A DNA stretch of 64,000 nucleotides from assembly GCA_028768545.1 (NCBI GenBank), contig CP054838.1, forward strand, positions 3,397,001-3,461,000, read 5' to 3'. The notes below the pieces were generated by a model, which did no database searches, was not told the DNA's origin, and worked only from the letters and a program-made list of their open reading frames with translations. How positions within the stretch are numbered: position 1 is the stretch's first letter; each line of letters opens with the position of its first letter. Positions 8,231-17,103 of the stretch are shown here, piece after piece. The position numbers were made by a program, and so were the translations under genes. The stretch comes from Desulfobacter sp. (GTDB lineage Bacteria > Desulfobacterota > Desulfobacteria > Desulfobacterales > Desulfobacteraceae).

Positions 8231-9680
8231 GGGAATGTTCAGAATTCTGTGTCACGGTTTCGGTTCCCGGATCTGCCTCAGCGCCAGCGGAAGTAAAAGT
8301 CAGGTCCGAGAATGGGCCTTCAATCAGCCACGTCGGAGGAGTTGACTTTTGCTGGAGTGAAGTTCCTGGAACCATCTTTTCCATCTGTAAATAAATCCCT
8401 ATCAAATTCCCAGCTCTTTATCCAGCCGGCCTTCAAAGAAAATTGCCAACTGGGAAATTGTCAGTGACCAATTTTGAATCGGCATTGTCCATTTTTTACT
8501 GGCGTTCTGGATCCCCATGTAAAGCAGCTTTAACAGGCTGTCCTGGTTCGGGAATGATCCCTTTGTTTTGGTCAGTTTTCGAAACTGTCGATGCACAGCC
8601 TCAATGGTATTTGTGGTGTATATTATCCGTCGAATCTCTTCTGGATATTTAAAGAAATGACTGAGGCGTTCCCAGTTGTTCCGCCAGGATTTTATCACAA
8701 TCGGGTATTTGTCATTCCATTTATTTTCCAAGATATCCAGTTCTTCTTCGGCCAGATCCTTATTGACCGCTTTATAAACACGTTTTAGATCTGCCATAAA
8801 TTCCTTTTTATTTTTGGAACCAACGTATTTCAATGAATTTCGGATCTGGTGGACTACGCAGAGTTGAACTTCTGTGTCCGGGAATATGGTCTCAATGGCC
8901 TCGGGAAAACCTTTTAGACCATCAACACAGGCAATCAGGATATCTTTTACCCCTCGGTTTGAAAGGTCTGTTAACACCTGCAGCCAGAAGTTCGCACCCT
9001 CATTCTCGGATATGTACAGCCCAAGAACCTCTTTGCGGCCCTCGATATTCACCCCAAGAATTGTGTAAACGGCTTTGCTGGCGACCTTTCCGTTTTCTCG
9101 TACTTTATAATGTATGGCATCAAGCCATATGATTGGGTACACATTTTCCAACGGCCTGGCCTGCCATTCTTTGACGGTATAGATGATTTTATCGGTAATG
9201 GTGCTCAGAGTGGCATTTGAAATCTCAAGTCCATAGATTTCCTGTAAATGGGAAGCCATATCATTATAACTCATGCCCAGGCCGTAAAGGGCTATTATCT
9301 TTCTTTCAATTTCATCGCTGAGCGTTGTCTGATGTTTTTTGACGATCTGTGGAGAGAAGGTTCCGGCCCTGTCACGCGGGGTTTCCAGCTCAAATTTACC
9401 ATCCAGGGATTTAATGGTCTTTTTGCTTTTTCCATTACGGCGGTTGGCAGAAACTTCCTGCCCGAGATGGGACTCCAACTCTCCTTCAAGAGCAGCTTCA
9501 GCAAGATTTTTGATTAATGATGTAAGGACGCCGCCCTTACCTGTGAAGGGTTTACCTTCCTGGATGCCTTTAAGGGCTTTTTGAAAATCAAATTCGGTGT
9601 TTTCTTCGGTCATGTCAGTTCTCCTTATTTAGCTGAGTATATCAGCTTTCATTCAACTGACACAGAATTTTGAACGCCCT
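8231..9680 (-). mobile_element. IS256-family element, copy 2 (intact), 1450 bp
   Basis: Same length and ends as copy 1 but in the opposite orientation, with an exact 9-base target duplication CAAACTATA on both sides. The target lies 13 bases after the stop of the ISAs1 transposase, consistent with insertion into the tail of that element. The transposase frame is open. The independent duplications around copies 1 and 2 argue against the trio being one composite transposon. Confidence 0.9.
8402..9613 (-). CDS. IS256-family (Mutator-type) transposase
   Basis: An intact 403-residue transposase. The N-terminal part reads MTEENTEFDFQKALKGIQEG and includes LEGELESHLGQE; the catalytic core includes IIWLDAIHYKVRENGKV, CVDGLKGFPEAIE and IYTTNTIEAVHRQFRK, as expected for the IS256/Mutator DDE family. 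Start choice is supported by AAGGAG upstream at 9622-9627 on the minus strand. It is nearly identical to the broken copy at 5468 and is the likely source of transposase for both. Confidence 0.92.
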   Translation of the reverse strand: MTEENTEFDFQKALKGIQEGKPFTGKGGVLTSLIKNLAEAALEGELESHLGQEVSANRRNGKSKKTIKSLDGKFELETPRDRAGTFSPQIVKKHQTTLSDEIERKIIALYGLGMSYNDMASHLQEIYGLEISNATLSTITDKIIYTVKEWQARPLENVYPIIWLDAIHYKVRENGKVASKAVYTILGVNIEGRKEVLGLYISENEGANFWLQVLTDLSNRGVKDILIACVDGLKGFPEAIETIFPDTEVQLCVVHQIRNSLKYVGSKNKKEFMADLKRVYKAVNKDLAEEELDILENKWNDKYPIVIKSWRNNWERLSHFFKYPEEIRRIIYTTNTIEAVHRQFRKLTKTKGSFPNQDSLLKLLYMGIQNASKKWTMPIQNWSLTISQLAIFFEGRLDKELGI

Positions 9681-9689
9681 CAAACTATA
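9681..9689 (+). repeat. Target-site duplication of IS256 copy 2, right
   Basis: CAAACTATA, identical to 8222-8230. Confidence 0.85.
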
Positions 9690-9822
9690 GGCACTTTACA
9701 ATATTTACATGCGTGAGCCCTGATCAGGGACATCATACCCCTTGACTTTTTATCCATTGTCTGCGCAGATATTCTGTTTTGATTTGCCGGGTGTTTACCC
9801 CAAATCCCTTGAAGCAGAATCC

Positions 9823-10705
9823 ATGACCTATATAAAATTATTGATGACCGCCTTTTTCTGGGGCGGTACCTTTATTGCCGGGAAAAAACTTGCCGGGCAT
9901 GTGGATCCCTATTGCGCTGCATTTTTAAGATTTGCCATTGCCTCTTTTTTCCTGGTCGGCCTGACCCTGAAAACCCAGGGCCGGCTTCCCAAAATCAACC
10001 GCCGTCAGGCCGTGATCATTTTTTTTCCGGCCTTTTGGGCATATTTGCCTACAATCTGTTTTTTTTCTCCGGCCTGACCTTGATCAATGCCAACCGAGCA
10101 TCCTTGATCATTGCCACCAACCCTATCTTTATCAGCCTTGCCTCGGCCCTGATTTTTAAAGAGCGGTTAACCGGATTGAAAATCTGTGGTCTTGTCCTCT
10201 CGGTTTCAGGGGCCTTTGTCATTATTTCTGGCGGCAGTTTAACCCAAATATTTGAAACCGGCATCGGCCGAGGCGAGCTTGCCATTTTCGGGTGTGTCGC
10301 TTCCTGGGTCTCCTATTCCCTGCTGGGCAAATCCCTGATGAATGATCTGTCCCCCCTGGTATCGGTCTGCTACTCTTCTCTGGCAGGCACCCTGATGCTC
10401 CTATTCCCAGCCTGTTCAAAGGACTTTTGGGAAATATTCCCGGATACGGAATCCAGGAATGGAGCAGTTTATTTTATCTTGGATTTTTCGGAACCGTCCT
10501 GGGATTTTACTGGTATTACCAGGCGATCAAATCAATCGGTCCCATGAAATCAGGGGTGTTTATTAATTTTGTTCCGGTTTCAGCCCTGATTTTATCCTAT
10601 TTTATCTTGGATGAATCCGTGACCCGTGAAATTATTATCGGTGCAGTTTTGGTGGTCACCGGGGTCTATTTGACCAATTTTTCAAAATCTGCACCTAGGT
10701 CATAG
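9823..10705 (+). pseudogene. EamA/DMT-family permease, two frameshifts
   Basis: Three consecutive frames together form one drug/metabolite-transporter-type permease of about 290 residues with roughly ten membrane segments. It starts at MTYIKLLMTAFFWGGTFIAG. The first frame fails at a T run near 10018-10026, and the next continues with GIFAYNLFFFSGLTLINANRASL in the manner of EamA repeat 1. A second shift near 10400-10430 moves to the frame ending with GFYWYYQAIKSIGPMKSGVF and LVVTGVYLTNF (EamA repeat 2). Such proteins export small metabolites across the inner membrane; substrate unknown. The first shift is in a homopolymer, the second is not obviously so. It is adjacent to another broken gene, so decay is plausible. 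Confidence 0.8.
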
Positions 10706-10739
10706 CCCCCAGTCTTAACCTATGCCAAAGGAGCCTTAT

Positions 10740-11151
10740 ATGTTCACCCAAGCCATTGTAAAACAACCGTGCAAAAATATGGTCAAAGGCATCAGCAAAT
10801 CCGGCCTTGGTCTGCCCGACTATTGCCTGGCAAAATCCCAGCACCAGCATTATGTCAGCACCCTTAAAGCCTGCGGATTAACTGTCACGGTGCTCGAAGC
10901 AGATGAGGCCTATCCGGATTCGGTCTTTATCGAGGATACCTGCCTTATCCCAATTCACCATGCTTGAAGTTGCTCCAGACGAATCCTATGCAGCCAATTG
11001 TGTGTGGATCAACGAAAAGGTCATTATCCCTTCAGGATTTAAAAAGACCTGTGCCATGATTCAAAACAAAGGATATGAGACCATTGAAGTGGATGTATCG
11101 GAATTTAGAAAACTGGACGGGGGGTTGAGCTGTCTTTCTTTAAGATTTTAA
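10740..11151 (+). pseudogene. Dimethylarginine dimethylaminohydrolase remnant with internal deletion
   Basis: The 5' part (from the ATG at 10740, after AAAGGAG) reads MFTQAIVKQPCKNMVKGISK and PDSVFIEDTCLIP, matching the N-terminal third of DDAH/arginine-modifying enzymes. It goes out of frame at about 10960. The remaining 3' part, in another frame, reads APDESYAANCVWINEKVIIP and FRKLDGGLSCLSLRF, the C-terminal signature with the catalytic Cys. The middle of the protein, about 120 residues including the catalytic His region, is absent. The family hydrolyses methylated arginine to citrulline and methylamines. This copy cannot be functional. Confidence 0.85.
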
Positions 11152-11154
11152 TCA

Positions 11155-11200
11155 AAAAAAAAATGCCGGGTACCTGAAAGCACCCGGCATTTTTTTTGAC
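11155..11200. terminator. Bidirectional intrinsic terminator
   Basis: ATGCCGGGT at 11163-11171 pairs with ACCCGGCAT at 11182-11190; A run on the left and T run on the right. It serves the dead dimethylarginase gene and the convergent ferredoxin gene. Confidence 0.85.
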
Positions 11201-11214
11201 AAAAAAGAAACGAA

Positions 11215-11403
11215 TTAATCCTCTTCTACAACAATCGCATCTTCTTCACATACTTCAACGCAGCTTTCGCAGCCCATGCATTCTTCAGCATTGACAGGAA
11301 CTGATTTCTCATCTTCCATTTCAAATACTTCTACAGGACAAACGTCTACACATTCTTCACAACCAACACATTTGGATTGGTCAACAATCGGGGTAAATGC
11401 CAT
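11215..11403 (-). CDS. 2[4Fe-4S] ferredoxin
   Basis: A 62-residue acidic protein with two cluster-binding motifs: CVGCEECVDVCP at residues 12-23 and CMGCESCVEVCE at about residues 43-54. Both have the CxxCxxCxxxC spacing of bacterial dicluster ferredoxins, small cytosolic electron carriers at low potential that are abundant in strict anaerobes. The start is backed by GGAGG 5' of the ATG at 11401-11403. It is transcribed alone, with a strong terminator downstream. The partner oxidoreductase is not in this window. Confidence 0.92.
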   Translation of the reverse strand: MAFTPIVDQSKCVGCEECVDVCPVEVFEMEDEKSVPVNAEECMGCESCVEVCEEDAIVVEED

Positions 11404-11512
11404 TTTAATAGCCTCCTTAGATTAATGGTACAATTTTATAAACTCATTTTTTAAATTTATACCTGATTTAAAAAACGCTTTTACAACATATTTTTTGATA
11501 AAATCAAGTCTT

Positions 11513-12475
11513 TTATGAGTTTAGTTCCACCAGGCAGACACCAACCTGCCTGCCTGGTATATTTAATTTCCTGTTCAGCTCTCCTCCGGGAAATAGACAA
11601 AACCGAATCCGGCCCGACAAAGAGCAGCACGAATTGCTGTTTTCAAAACCTGTCTCAGCCAGGGTTCCGGTCTCAAGAATCCTATCAAAAATTGCATAAA
11701 GTTCTTTTTGCCATCTCTCCTTTTGGTCACAATCATTGTGATGCACTTTTATGGATTCAATGTCAAGCCCATTTATCACCTGATCCGCATCTTCAATCAA
11801 CCAGTCCAGAACCGCCTGGCTTGTGGTTAAAAGCAGGCAGGTCTCATCATCCAGCAAAGACAGCCCGGCTTCGGACGCAACCTTAGACCAGGCCAAAATT
11901 CTCTCTTGGGTTCGTTGTCTGCCCGGATCATCTCCCCCCTCTTTAAGGTCAGCATCGTCCAGAGGATCAATCTCACCTTTGAGTTCGGCAAAAAGCGCGG
12001 AACTGCTGGTTTCAATATCCGTCAATTCTTTTTGAATGGCCTCGTTTTCCTGATCCCAGATTTGGGCAAACCTCAAAAAAAGCAGGGGATCTTTTTCTTT
12101 AGTTCCCTCCTGAAGCACGGGGCGGTCATTCATTGCGCAGCGGATTTGGGAAAGGATGGCTGTGGGGCCTGAATCATCTTTAAGATAATCCGTTTCCCGC
12201 GCCAGGGCCTTGAGATTTCTTTCATTTCCCTTGTGGATCTTTGCCCATTCCACATAGGATTTCACCTTTTTATCAACCTCAGCAGCCCTTTGTTCTGGGA
12301 TGGGCAGAAGATGAATCAGGCCTGAATCTTTCATCTTTGAAATACGATCCCCAGATTCTGTTTCTCGGCCCAGGCTCAAAAGTCCGACACCTGAAAAAAA
12401 ACACTCCAGGGTAGACGCCTGCACCTCACTCAAATGGGTAAAGGGAAAAAAATAAAACGTTTTCATTGCACTCAC
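11513..12475 (-). CDS. Hypothetical protein following the CysK-CysRS-like fusion
   Basis: A 320-residue, acidic, soluble protein that I do not recognise. It has no signal peptide, membrane segment or clear catalytic motif. The first 35 residues resemble a structured start (MSAMKTFYFFPFTHLSEVQA), the middle (about 60-200) is charged and helix-rich, and the C-terminus contains a Cys pair SCCSL near residue 285. Its start overlaps the stop of the upstream fusion gene by four bases (ATGA), so the two are translationally coupled and likely work together. The real start could instead be M4 (MKTFYFFPF). Confidence 0.7.
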   Translation of the reverse strand: MSAMKTFYFFPFTHLSEVQASTLECFFSGVGLLSLGRETESGDRISKMKDSGLIHLLPIPEQRAAEVDKKVKSYVEWAKIHKGNERNLKALARETDYLKDDSGPTAILSQIRCAMNDRPVLQEGTKEKDPLLFLRFAQIWDQENEAIQKELTDIETSSSALFAELKGEIDPLDDADLKEGGDDPGRQRTQERILAWSKVASEAGLSLLDDETCLLLTTSQAVLDWLIEDADQVINGLDIESIKVHHNDCDQKERWQKELYAIFDRILETGTLAETGFENSNSCCSLSGRIRFCLFPGGELNRKLNIPGRQVGVCLVELNS

Positions 12476-14751
12476 ACCTTTTTATCATGGACAAGGACCC
12501 CCATGGATTCAAGCTTCTCCCGAATCATGTCCGCAGTTGCCCAATCTTTTTCCCGGCGGGCAGACTCACGGTCTTTAATAAGAGAATCCACATCCTCTGG
12601 ATATTCCTTTTTTTGACTAAAATCAAAGATATTCAGCACCGCATTAATATCTTTAAAACAGCGGCGCAGCCGTTCTGCACCGCCGGGGCCGATATGGTTT
12701 TTACTGATCAGGCGGTTGATCTTTTTCACACTGGATAAGAGCCCGGAGACCAGGGTGGGCACTTTTAGGTCGTCTGCCATGGCCGACATCATGCCCTGGC
12801 GTATCTCATAGGTAATTTCCTGGATTTCACCCTCATTTGAGACCCCGGTCACAGCCCCCAGGGTATTGATGCACCGATTGATCTTGGCCAGGGTAAATCC
12901 GGCATCCTCAAGATTTTTACGGGAAAGGACCAGAGATTTCCGATAATGGGCCGACAATAGCCAGAACCGGAGAGTCTTCATATCCCATCCCTGGTCGACC
13001 AGTGTTTCCAGGGTCAGGGTTTCAATATCATCGGCGTCCAGAGAGCCGTCATAGCGGACCGGATCACAATGCATCCACACCCGGGCAAAATCCTTGCCCG
13101 TGGCCGCCCTGGCAATGGCGATTTCATTTTCATGGTGGGGGAAAATCAACTCCCGGCTGCCGGTATGGATATCAAACCCGCTGCCCAGATACTTTAATGA
13201 AATGGCGGCACATTGGAGGTGAAGTGAGGGCCTGACATTGCCCCACTCGGTTTTAATCCCCACACCCTGTTTAAGTTCGGAAAGCTTCACCCGTTTGAGC
13301 AGGGTAAAGTCCCTTGGGTTCTGTTTTTCATACTCGTCCAAATCCACGGTGGCCCCGATACGGATCTTATTGACATCCACCTTGGACAATTGACCGTAGC
13401 CGCTGAGACTGGAAAGATCAAAATACACCGAGTGCAGTTTTTCATAGGCATGATTTCGGTTGATGAGTTTCCGGGCAACATCGGTCATCTCTGAAAAATG
13501 ATCTGACACCTTTGGATAGGATTGGGCCGGCCGTATGCCAAGCCCTGCAAGGTCGGACAAAAAACCTTCCAGATAGGGCCGGGTAAAGTCATCAATGGAT
13601 AATTTTGCATCCCTGGCCCCTGCGATGGTCTTGTCGTCATAGTCTGTGATGTTCACCACATGGTTGACCTTAAAGGCCTGGTATTCAAGATAACGCACCA
13701 GAAGATCGGTAAAAGCATACCGCCTGAACTGGCCGATGTGAAGCCGTTTGTGGATGGTGGGACCGCAGGTATAGACACCGATATCGGCATCCTCGTCCGG
13801 GCCAAAGGATTCTTTTTTACAGGAGAGAGAATTGTACAGGCTCAGATGGATATCTTTTTTCACTGAAAACAGTTCAGTGGACAGGTACCGTTCTCCTGAA
13901 TCCGGGAAAATGGCCACCACCACCCCCTGCTGAATCCGCTTGGCCTCTTCAACGGCCACCGCAAGAGCAGCACCAGAACTCATGCCCACAAAAAGCCCCT
14001 CAACTTTCGCCAATTGCCTGGCCGCCTCAAAGGCGGTATTATCATCAACGTGAACGCTTAAATCCAGCAGAGACTTGTCAAAAATTTCCGGGGTATAGGA
14101 CTCTTTCATGTTTTTAAGTCCCTGGATTTTGTGCCCAAGATAGGGTTCGGCACAAACAATATTAATATCGGGATTCTTCTGTTTTAAATACCGTGACAGC
14201 CCCATAAGCGTGCCCGAAGTCCCGACCGTGGCCACTACGGAATTGACACGCCCCTGGGTCTGGGCCAAAATTTCAGGACCGGTTGTGTGATAATGGGCCT
14301 TCCAATTGGCCTCATTATTGTACTGATCCGTAAGAAAATAGGTGTCTGGATTCTCCCTGGCCAGGCGGTAGACCTCTTCAATGGCCCCGTCCGATCCAAG
14401 ATGCCTGGGGGTGAGTATGATTTTGGCCCCCCGGGCCCTTAAAATCCGTTTTCTCTCTTCACTGGCATTTTCAGCCATGGCCAGGGCAAGCTTATACCCC
14501 TTTACCGCACAGATCATGGCAAGCCCGATCCCTGTATTCCCCGAGGTCGCCTCGATCACCGTCTTTTCCGGGGTAAGCGCTCCGCTGGCCTCTGCCTGGT
14601 TGATCATGTACAAGGCGGCCCTGTCCTTGATTGACCCGCCCGGGTTCATATATTCGAGTTTGGCAAACACCCTTACCCCGGGAACCGGGTTGAGGTTTCG
14701 TATTTCCACAAGCGGGGTATTACCGATTGTATCGATGATTGAGGAGATCAT
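12472..14751 (-). CDS. Fusion of cysteine synthase and a cysteinyl-tRNA-synthetase-like ligase domain
   Basis: A single intact 759-residue frame. Residues 1-300 are a PLP-dependent cysteine synthase: PLP lysine K42 in NPGGSIKDR, phosphate loop TSGNTG at 69-74, GTSGTLMG at 177-184. Residues 302-759 are a class I CysRS-like unit: CGPT with C329, LHIG at 337-340, NITDYDDK at 367-374, C514, and HHENE at 539-543, so the four usual zinc ligands (C329, C514, H539, E543) are present. The KMSKS loop is missing: residues 566-580 read RYDGSLDADDIETLT. The Trp of the usual WHIEC cysteine pocket is Leu (SLHLQC). The C-terminal helical part and the tail resemble true CysRS. It could make cysteine and charge it to tRNA or to another acceptor, as MshC does in mycothiol synthesis; this is inference. 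AAAGGA precedes the ATG. Confidence 0.88.
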   Translation of the reverse strand: MISSIIDTIGNTPLVEIRNLNPVPGVRVFAKLEYMNPGGSIKDRAALYMINQAEASGALTPEKTVIEATSGNTGIGLAMICAVKGYKLALAMAENASEERKRILRARGAKIILTPRHLGSDGAIEEVYRLARENPDTYFLTDQYNNEANWKAHYHTTGPEILAQTQGRVNSVVATVGTSGTLMGLSRYLKQKNPDINIVCAEPYLGHKIQGLKNMKESYTPEIFDKSLLDLSVHVDDNTAFEAARQLAKVEGLFVGMSSGAALAVAVEEAKRIQQGVVVAIFPDSGERYLSTELFSVKKDIHLSLYNSLSCKKESFGPDEDADIGVYTCGPTIHKRLHIGQFRRYAFTDLLVRYLEYQAFKVNHVVNITDYDDKTIAGARDAKLSIDDFTRPYLEGFLSDLAGLGIRPAQSYPKVSDHFSEMTDVARKLINRNHAYEKLHSVYFDLSSLSGYGQLSKVDVNKIRIGATVDLDEYEKQNPRDFTLLKRVKLSELKQGVGIKTEWGNVRPSLHLQCAAISLKYLGSGFDIHTGSRELIFPHHENEIAIARAATGKDFARVWMHCDPVRYDGSLDADDIETLTLETLVDQGWDMKTLRFWLLSAHYRKSLVLSRKNLEDAGFTLAKINRCINTLGAVTGVSNEGEIQEITYEIRQGMMSAMADDLKVPTLVSGLLSSVKKINRLISKNHIGPGGAERLRRCFKDINAVLNIFDFSQKKEYPEDVDSLIKDRESARREKDWATADMIREKLESMGVLVHDKKV

Positions 14752-14801
14752 CCGGGTCCTTTCATCACTGGCTGTGCAACCATTAATTTACGCCATTGTT
14801 C

Positions 14802-14831
14802 TTGACTTTTAACCTATAAAATGGCTTTATA
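14802..14831 (+). promoter_or_regulatory. Sigma-70-type promoter for the lptD operon
   Basis: TTGACT at 14802-14807 and TTTATA at 14826-14831 with an 18-base spacer, 44 bases before the lptD start. The same CTTGACTTTT core recurs upstream of the LysM gene, the EamA gene and the HU gene. Confidence 0.5.
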
Positions 14832-14874
14832 CAGTAATTTTAATTGATGTGCAAAATATTTAAGTGGAAAGCTC

Positions 14875-17103
14875 ATGGCCCCTTTGTTTTCGTGGAAAAA
14901 GCTGCCAACGACAGTGACGTTTGTCCTGTTCTTCTGGCTGGGATCGGTTTCTTGTGTCCTGGCATTGCCTCAAATGGAAAATCCCAAAGAAATCTCCTGG
15001 CATATTTCCGCCCTCATGGTGACCTATGATAATGAGCGTGAGCTGTATATTGCCGAAGACGATGTGGTCATCACCGGAGGACAGACCCGTTTGGAAGCGG
15101 ACTATGTTGAATTTTCCAATAAAACCAAGGACGCCTTTGCCCAGGGAAACGTGCTGTTTATTTCCGGAGGAGACACCATTACCTGCAATGCCATGCAGGT
15201 CAACCTGCTCACGGAAAAAGGCACCATAAACAAGGGCACCATATTTATCCAGGACGGCAATTATTATATTTCCGGGGAGAATTTAAGAAAAACCGGGGAG
15301 TTTTCCTATGATGCCCAAAAGGGGTCCATCACCACTTGCAAAGGGGATACTCCAGACTGGAAAATCACGGGCAAAAATATCAAAGTCACTGTGGAAGGGT
15401 ATGGAACGGCAAGCCATACGACCCTGTGGGCAAAAAAAATGCCCGTCATCTACTCTCCCTATCTGGTATTTCCGGTTAAAAACAAACGCCAGACCGGCCT
15501 GCTGTTCCCCAGGGTCTCAAGCTCCGAGCGTAAAGGGTTTGAGTATGAACAACCGCTGTTTATTGCCCTTTCAAGAAACACCGATGCCACCTTGTATACC
15601 GATTATATGTCTGACAGGGGGCTAAAGGTGGCAGGAGAATATCGTTATGTTCTGGATAATAATTCCAAAGGCATGATGATCATTGATTATCTTAAAGACG
15701 ATAAAATCGATGACGGCACCGACGCCACCAAGGACTACAGCTTTACCTCAACCCCCCAGCGGACCAACAAGGACAGGTATTGGTTCAGGATGAAGCATGA
15801 CCAGGCCTTTGACTACGGGATCACGGCCAAGCTGGATGTCGATTATGTCAGTGACGCCGATTACCTTCAGGAATTCAAGGACGGATTCACAGGGTTTGAC
15901 AACACCAATACCAAATTTGAAGAGATGTTTGGCCGCAGTCTGGATGAATATGATGACACCACCCGTAAAAACAACCTTTTGGTCAGCAAGTCCTGGTCCA
16001 ATTACAATTTAAACATCCAGACCCTCTGGTATGATAATGTGACTGCAAGGCAGCTGGACACGGATGACACAACCCTCCAGACCCTGCCCAGCATCGAGTT
16101 TGATGCCTCCCGCCAGGCGTTGGGCAAATCCGGACTTTACTATACCCTGGATTCTGAATTCCGTTCTTTTTACCGCCAGGACACCACCTCCACCCTGGTC
16201 AACGGGCAGCGGGCAGACGTTTATCCCAAGCTCTACTATCCCACCAACCTGGGCAAGTCCTTTTTCTTTGAACCCTATATCGGTATCCGGGGAACGGCCT
16301 GGCACACGGACAAGTTCACAGACGTCAACGGAGATGACTCAGACTTCAGAACCCGGGGGCTCTATGACATGGGAGCACAGCTTTCCACCAGCCTCAACCG
16401 GGTCTTTGTCCTGAACACCGATTTTGCCGAAAAAATCAAACATGAAATCATACCCAAGCTAGAATATGCCTTTTTGCCCACAGAAAATCAGGAAGACCTG
16501 CCGTATTTTGACACCTTAGACAATATTTCTGAAAAAAACATTGTTACCTGGTCCCTGACCAATACATTTACCTCCAGAAAAAAAGTAGAACAGCCCGACG
16601 GCACCACAACCCACCAATACAAAGAACTTGCATGGATTAAATTGTACCAGGGCTATGATATCCGGTATGAAAGGGATGATGAAGATGCCGCAGACAAGCC
16701 CTGGCAGGATATCAACTTAAAATATGAACTCAATCCCTTTACCTATCTGAGTTCCGACGGCACCCTTGCCCTATATCCCTACAACAGGCATTTTACCAAA
16801 ATCCAGATCGGCGCCCAGATCAAAGACAACCGGGGAGACAGCATTTACACCTCCTATCGGTATACGGTGGAAAACGCCCATACCTGGTACACAAAATTCA
16901 ACGCCCAGATCCTGGACTATTTGATGGCTTATTATTCTTTTGAAAGTGACCTTGAAGATCAAGAAACCATTGAAACCCGTGCCGGTATAAAGCTTGAGCA
17001 GGACTGCTGGGGACTGCTTCTGGAATTAAGAGAAGAATCTGCAGACAAGTCCATAGCCTTTATGGTGACCTTGAACGGCATAGGGGATTTCGGCAATCAA
17101 TGA
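14875..17103 (+). CDS. lptD: LPS-assembly outer-membrane protein LptD
   Basis: A 742-residue protein with an N-terminal signal segment (KLPTTVTFVLFFWLGSVSCVLA, residues 9-30). It continues with an OstA/LptA-like beta-jellyroll at about residues 45-150 (repeats of the type DVVITGGQTRLEADYVEF), then a long beta-barrel domain rich in alternating aromatic and polar residues (for example FRSFYRQDTTSTLVNGQRAD), as in LptD. LptD inserts lipopolysaccharide into the outer leaflet with LptE. The ATG at 14875 fits the signal peptide. Its stop overlaps the start of the NusG-like gene (ATGA at 17100). The fewer cysteines than in enteric LptD are usual outside gammaproteobacteria. Confidence 0.85.
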   Translation: MAPLFSWKKLPTTVTFVLFFWLGSVSCVLALPQMENPKEISWHISALMVTYDNERELYIAEDDVVITGGQTRLEADYVEFSNKTKDAFAQGNVLFISGGDTITCNAMQVNLLTEKGTINKGTIFIQDGNYYISGENLRKTGEFSYDAQKGSITTCKGDTPDWKITGKNIKVTVEGYGTASHTTLWAKKMPVIYSPYLVFPVKNKRQTGLLFPRVSSSERKGFEYEQPLFIALSRNTDATLYTDYMSDRGLKVAGEYRYVLDNNSKGMMIIDYLKDDKIDDGTDATKDYSFTSTPQRTNKDRYWFRMKHDQAFDYGITAKLDVDYVSDADYLQEFKDGFTGFDNTNTKFEEMFGRSLDEYDDTTRKNNLLVSKSWSNYNLNIQTLWYDNVTARQLDTDDTTLQTLPSIEFDASRQALGKSGLYYTLDSEFRSFYRQDTTSTLVNGQRADVYPKLYYPTNLGKSFFFEPYIGIRGTAWHTDKFTDVNGDDSDFRTRGLYDMGAQLSTSLNRVFVLNTDFAEKIKHEIIPKLEYAFLPTENQEDLPYFDTLDNISEKNIVTWSLTNTFTSRKKVEQPDGTTTHQYKELAWIKLYQGYDIRYERDDEDAADKPWQDINLKYELNPFTYLSSDGTLALYPYNRHFTKIQIGAQIKDNRGDSIYTSYRYTVENAHTWYTKFNAQILDYLMAYYSFESDLEDQETIETRAGIKLEQDCWGLLLELREESADKSIAFMVTLNGIGDFGNQ

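Noticed and set aside
8212..8394. Possible 60-residue gene on the plus strand beside IS256 copy 2 (and its twin at 6676-6864)
   Set aside because: It lies in the shared non-coding tail of the IS256 copies and has no features of a protein.
5401..9680. Composite IS256 transposon carrying an ISAs1 gene
   Set aside because: Each IS256 copy has its own 9-base target duplication, so they inserted independently.
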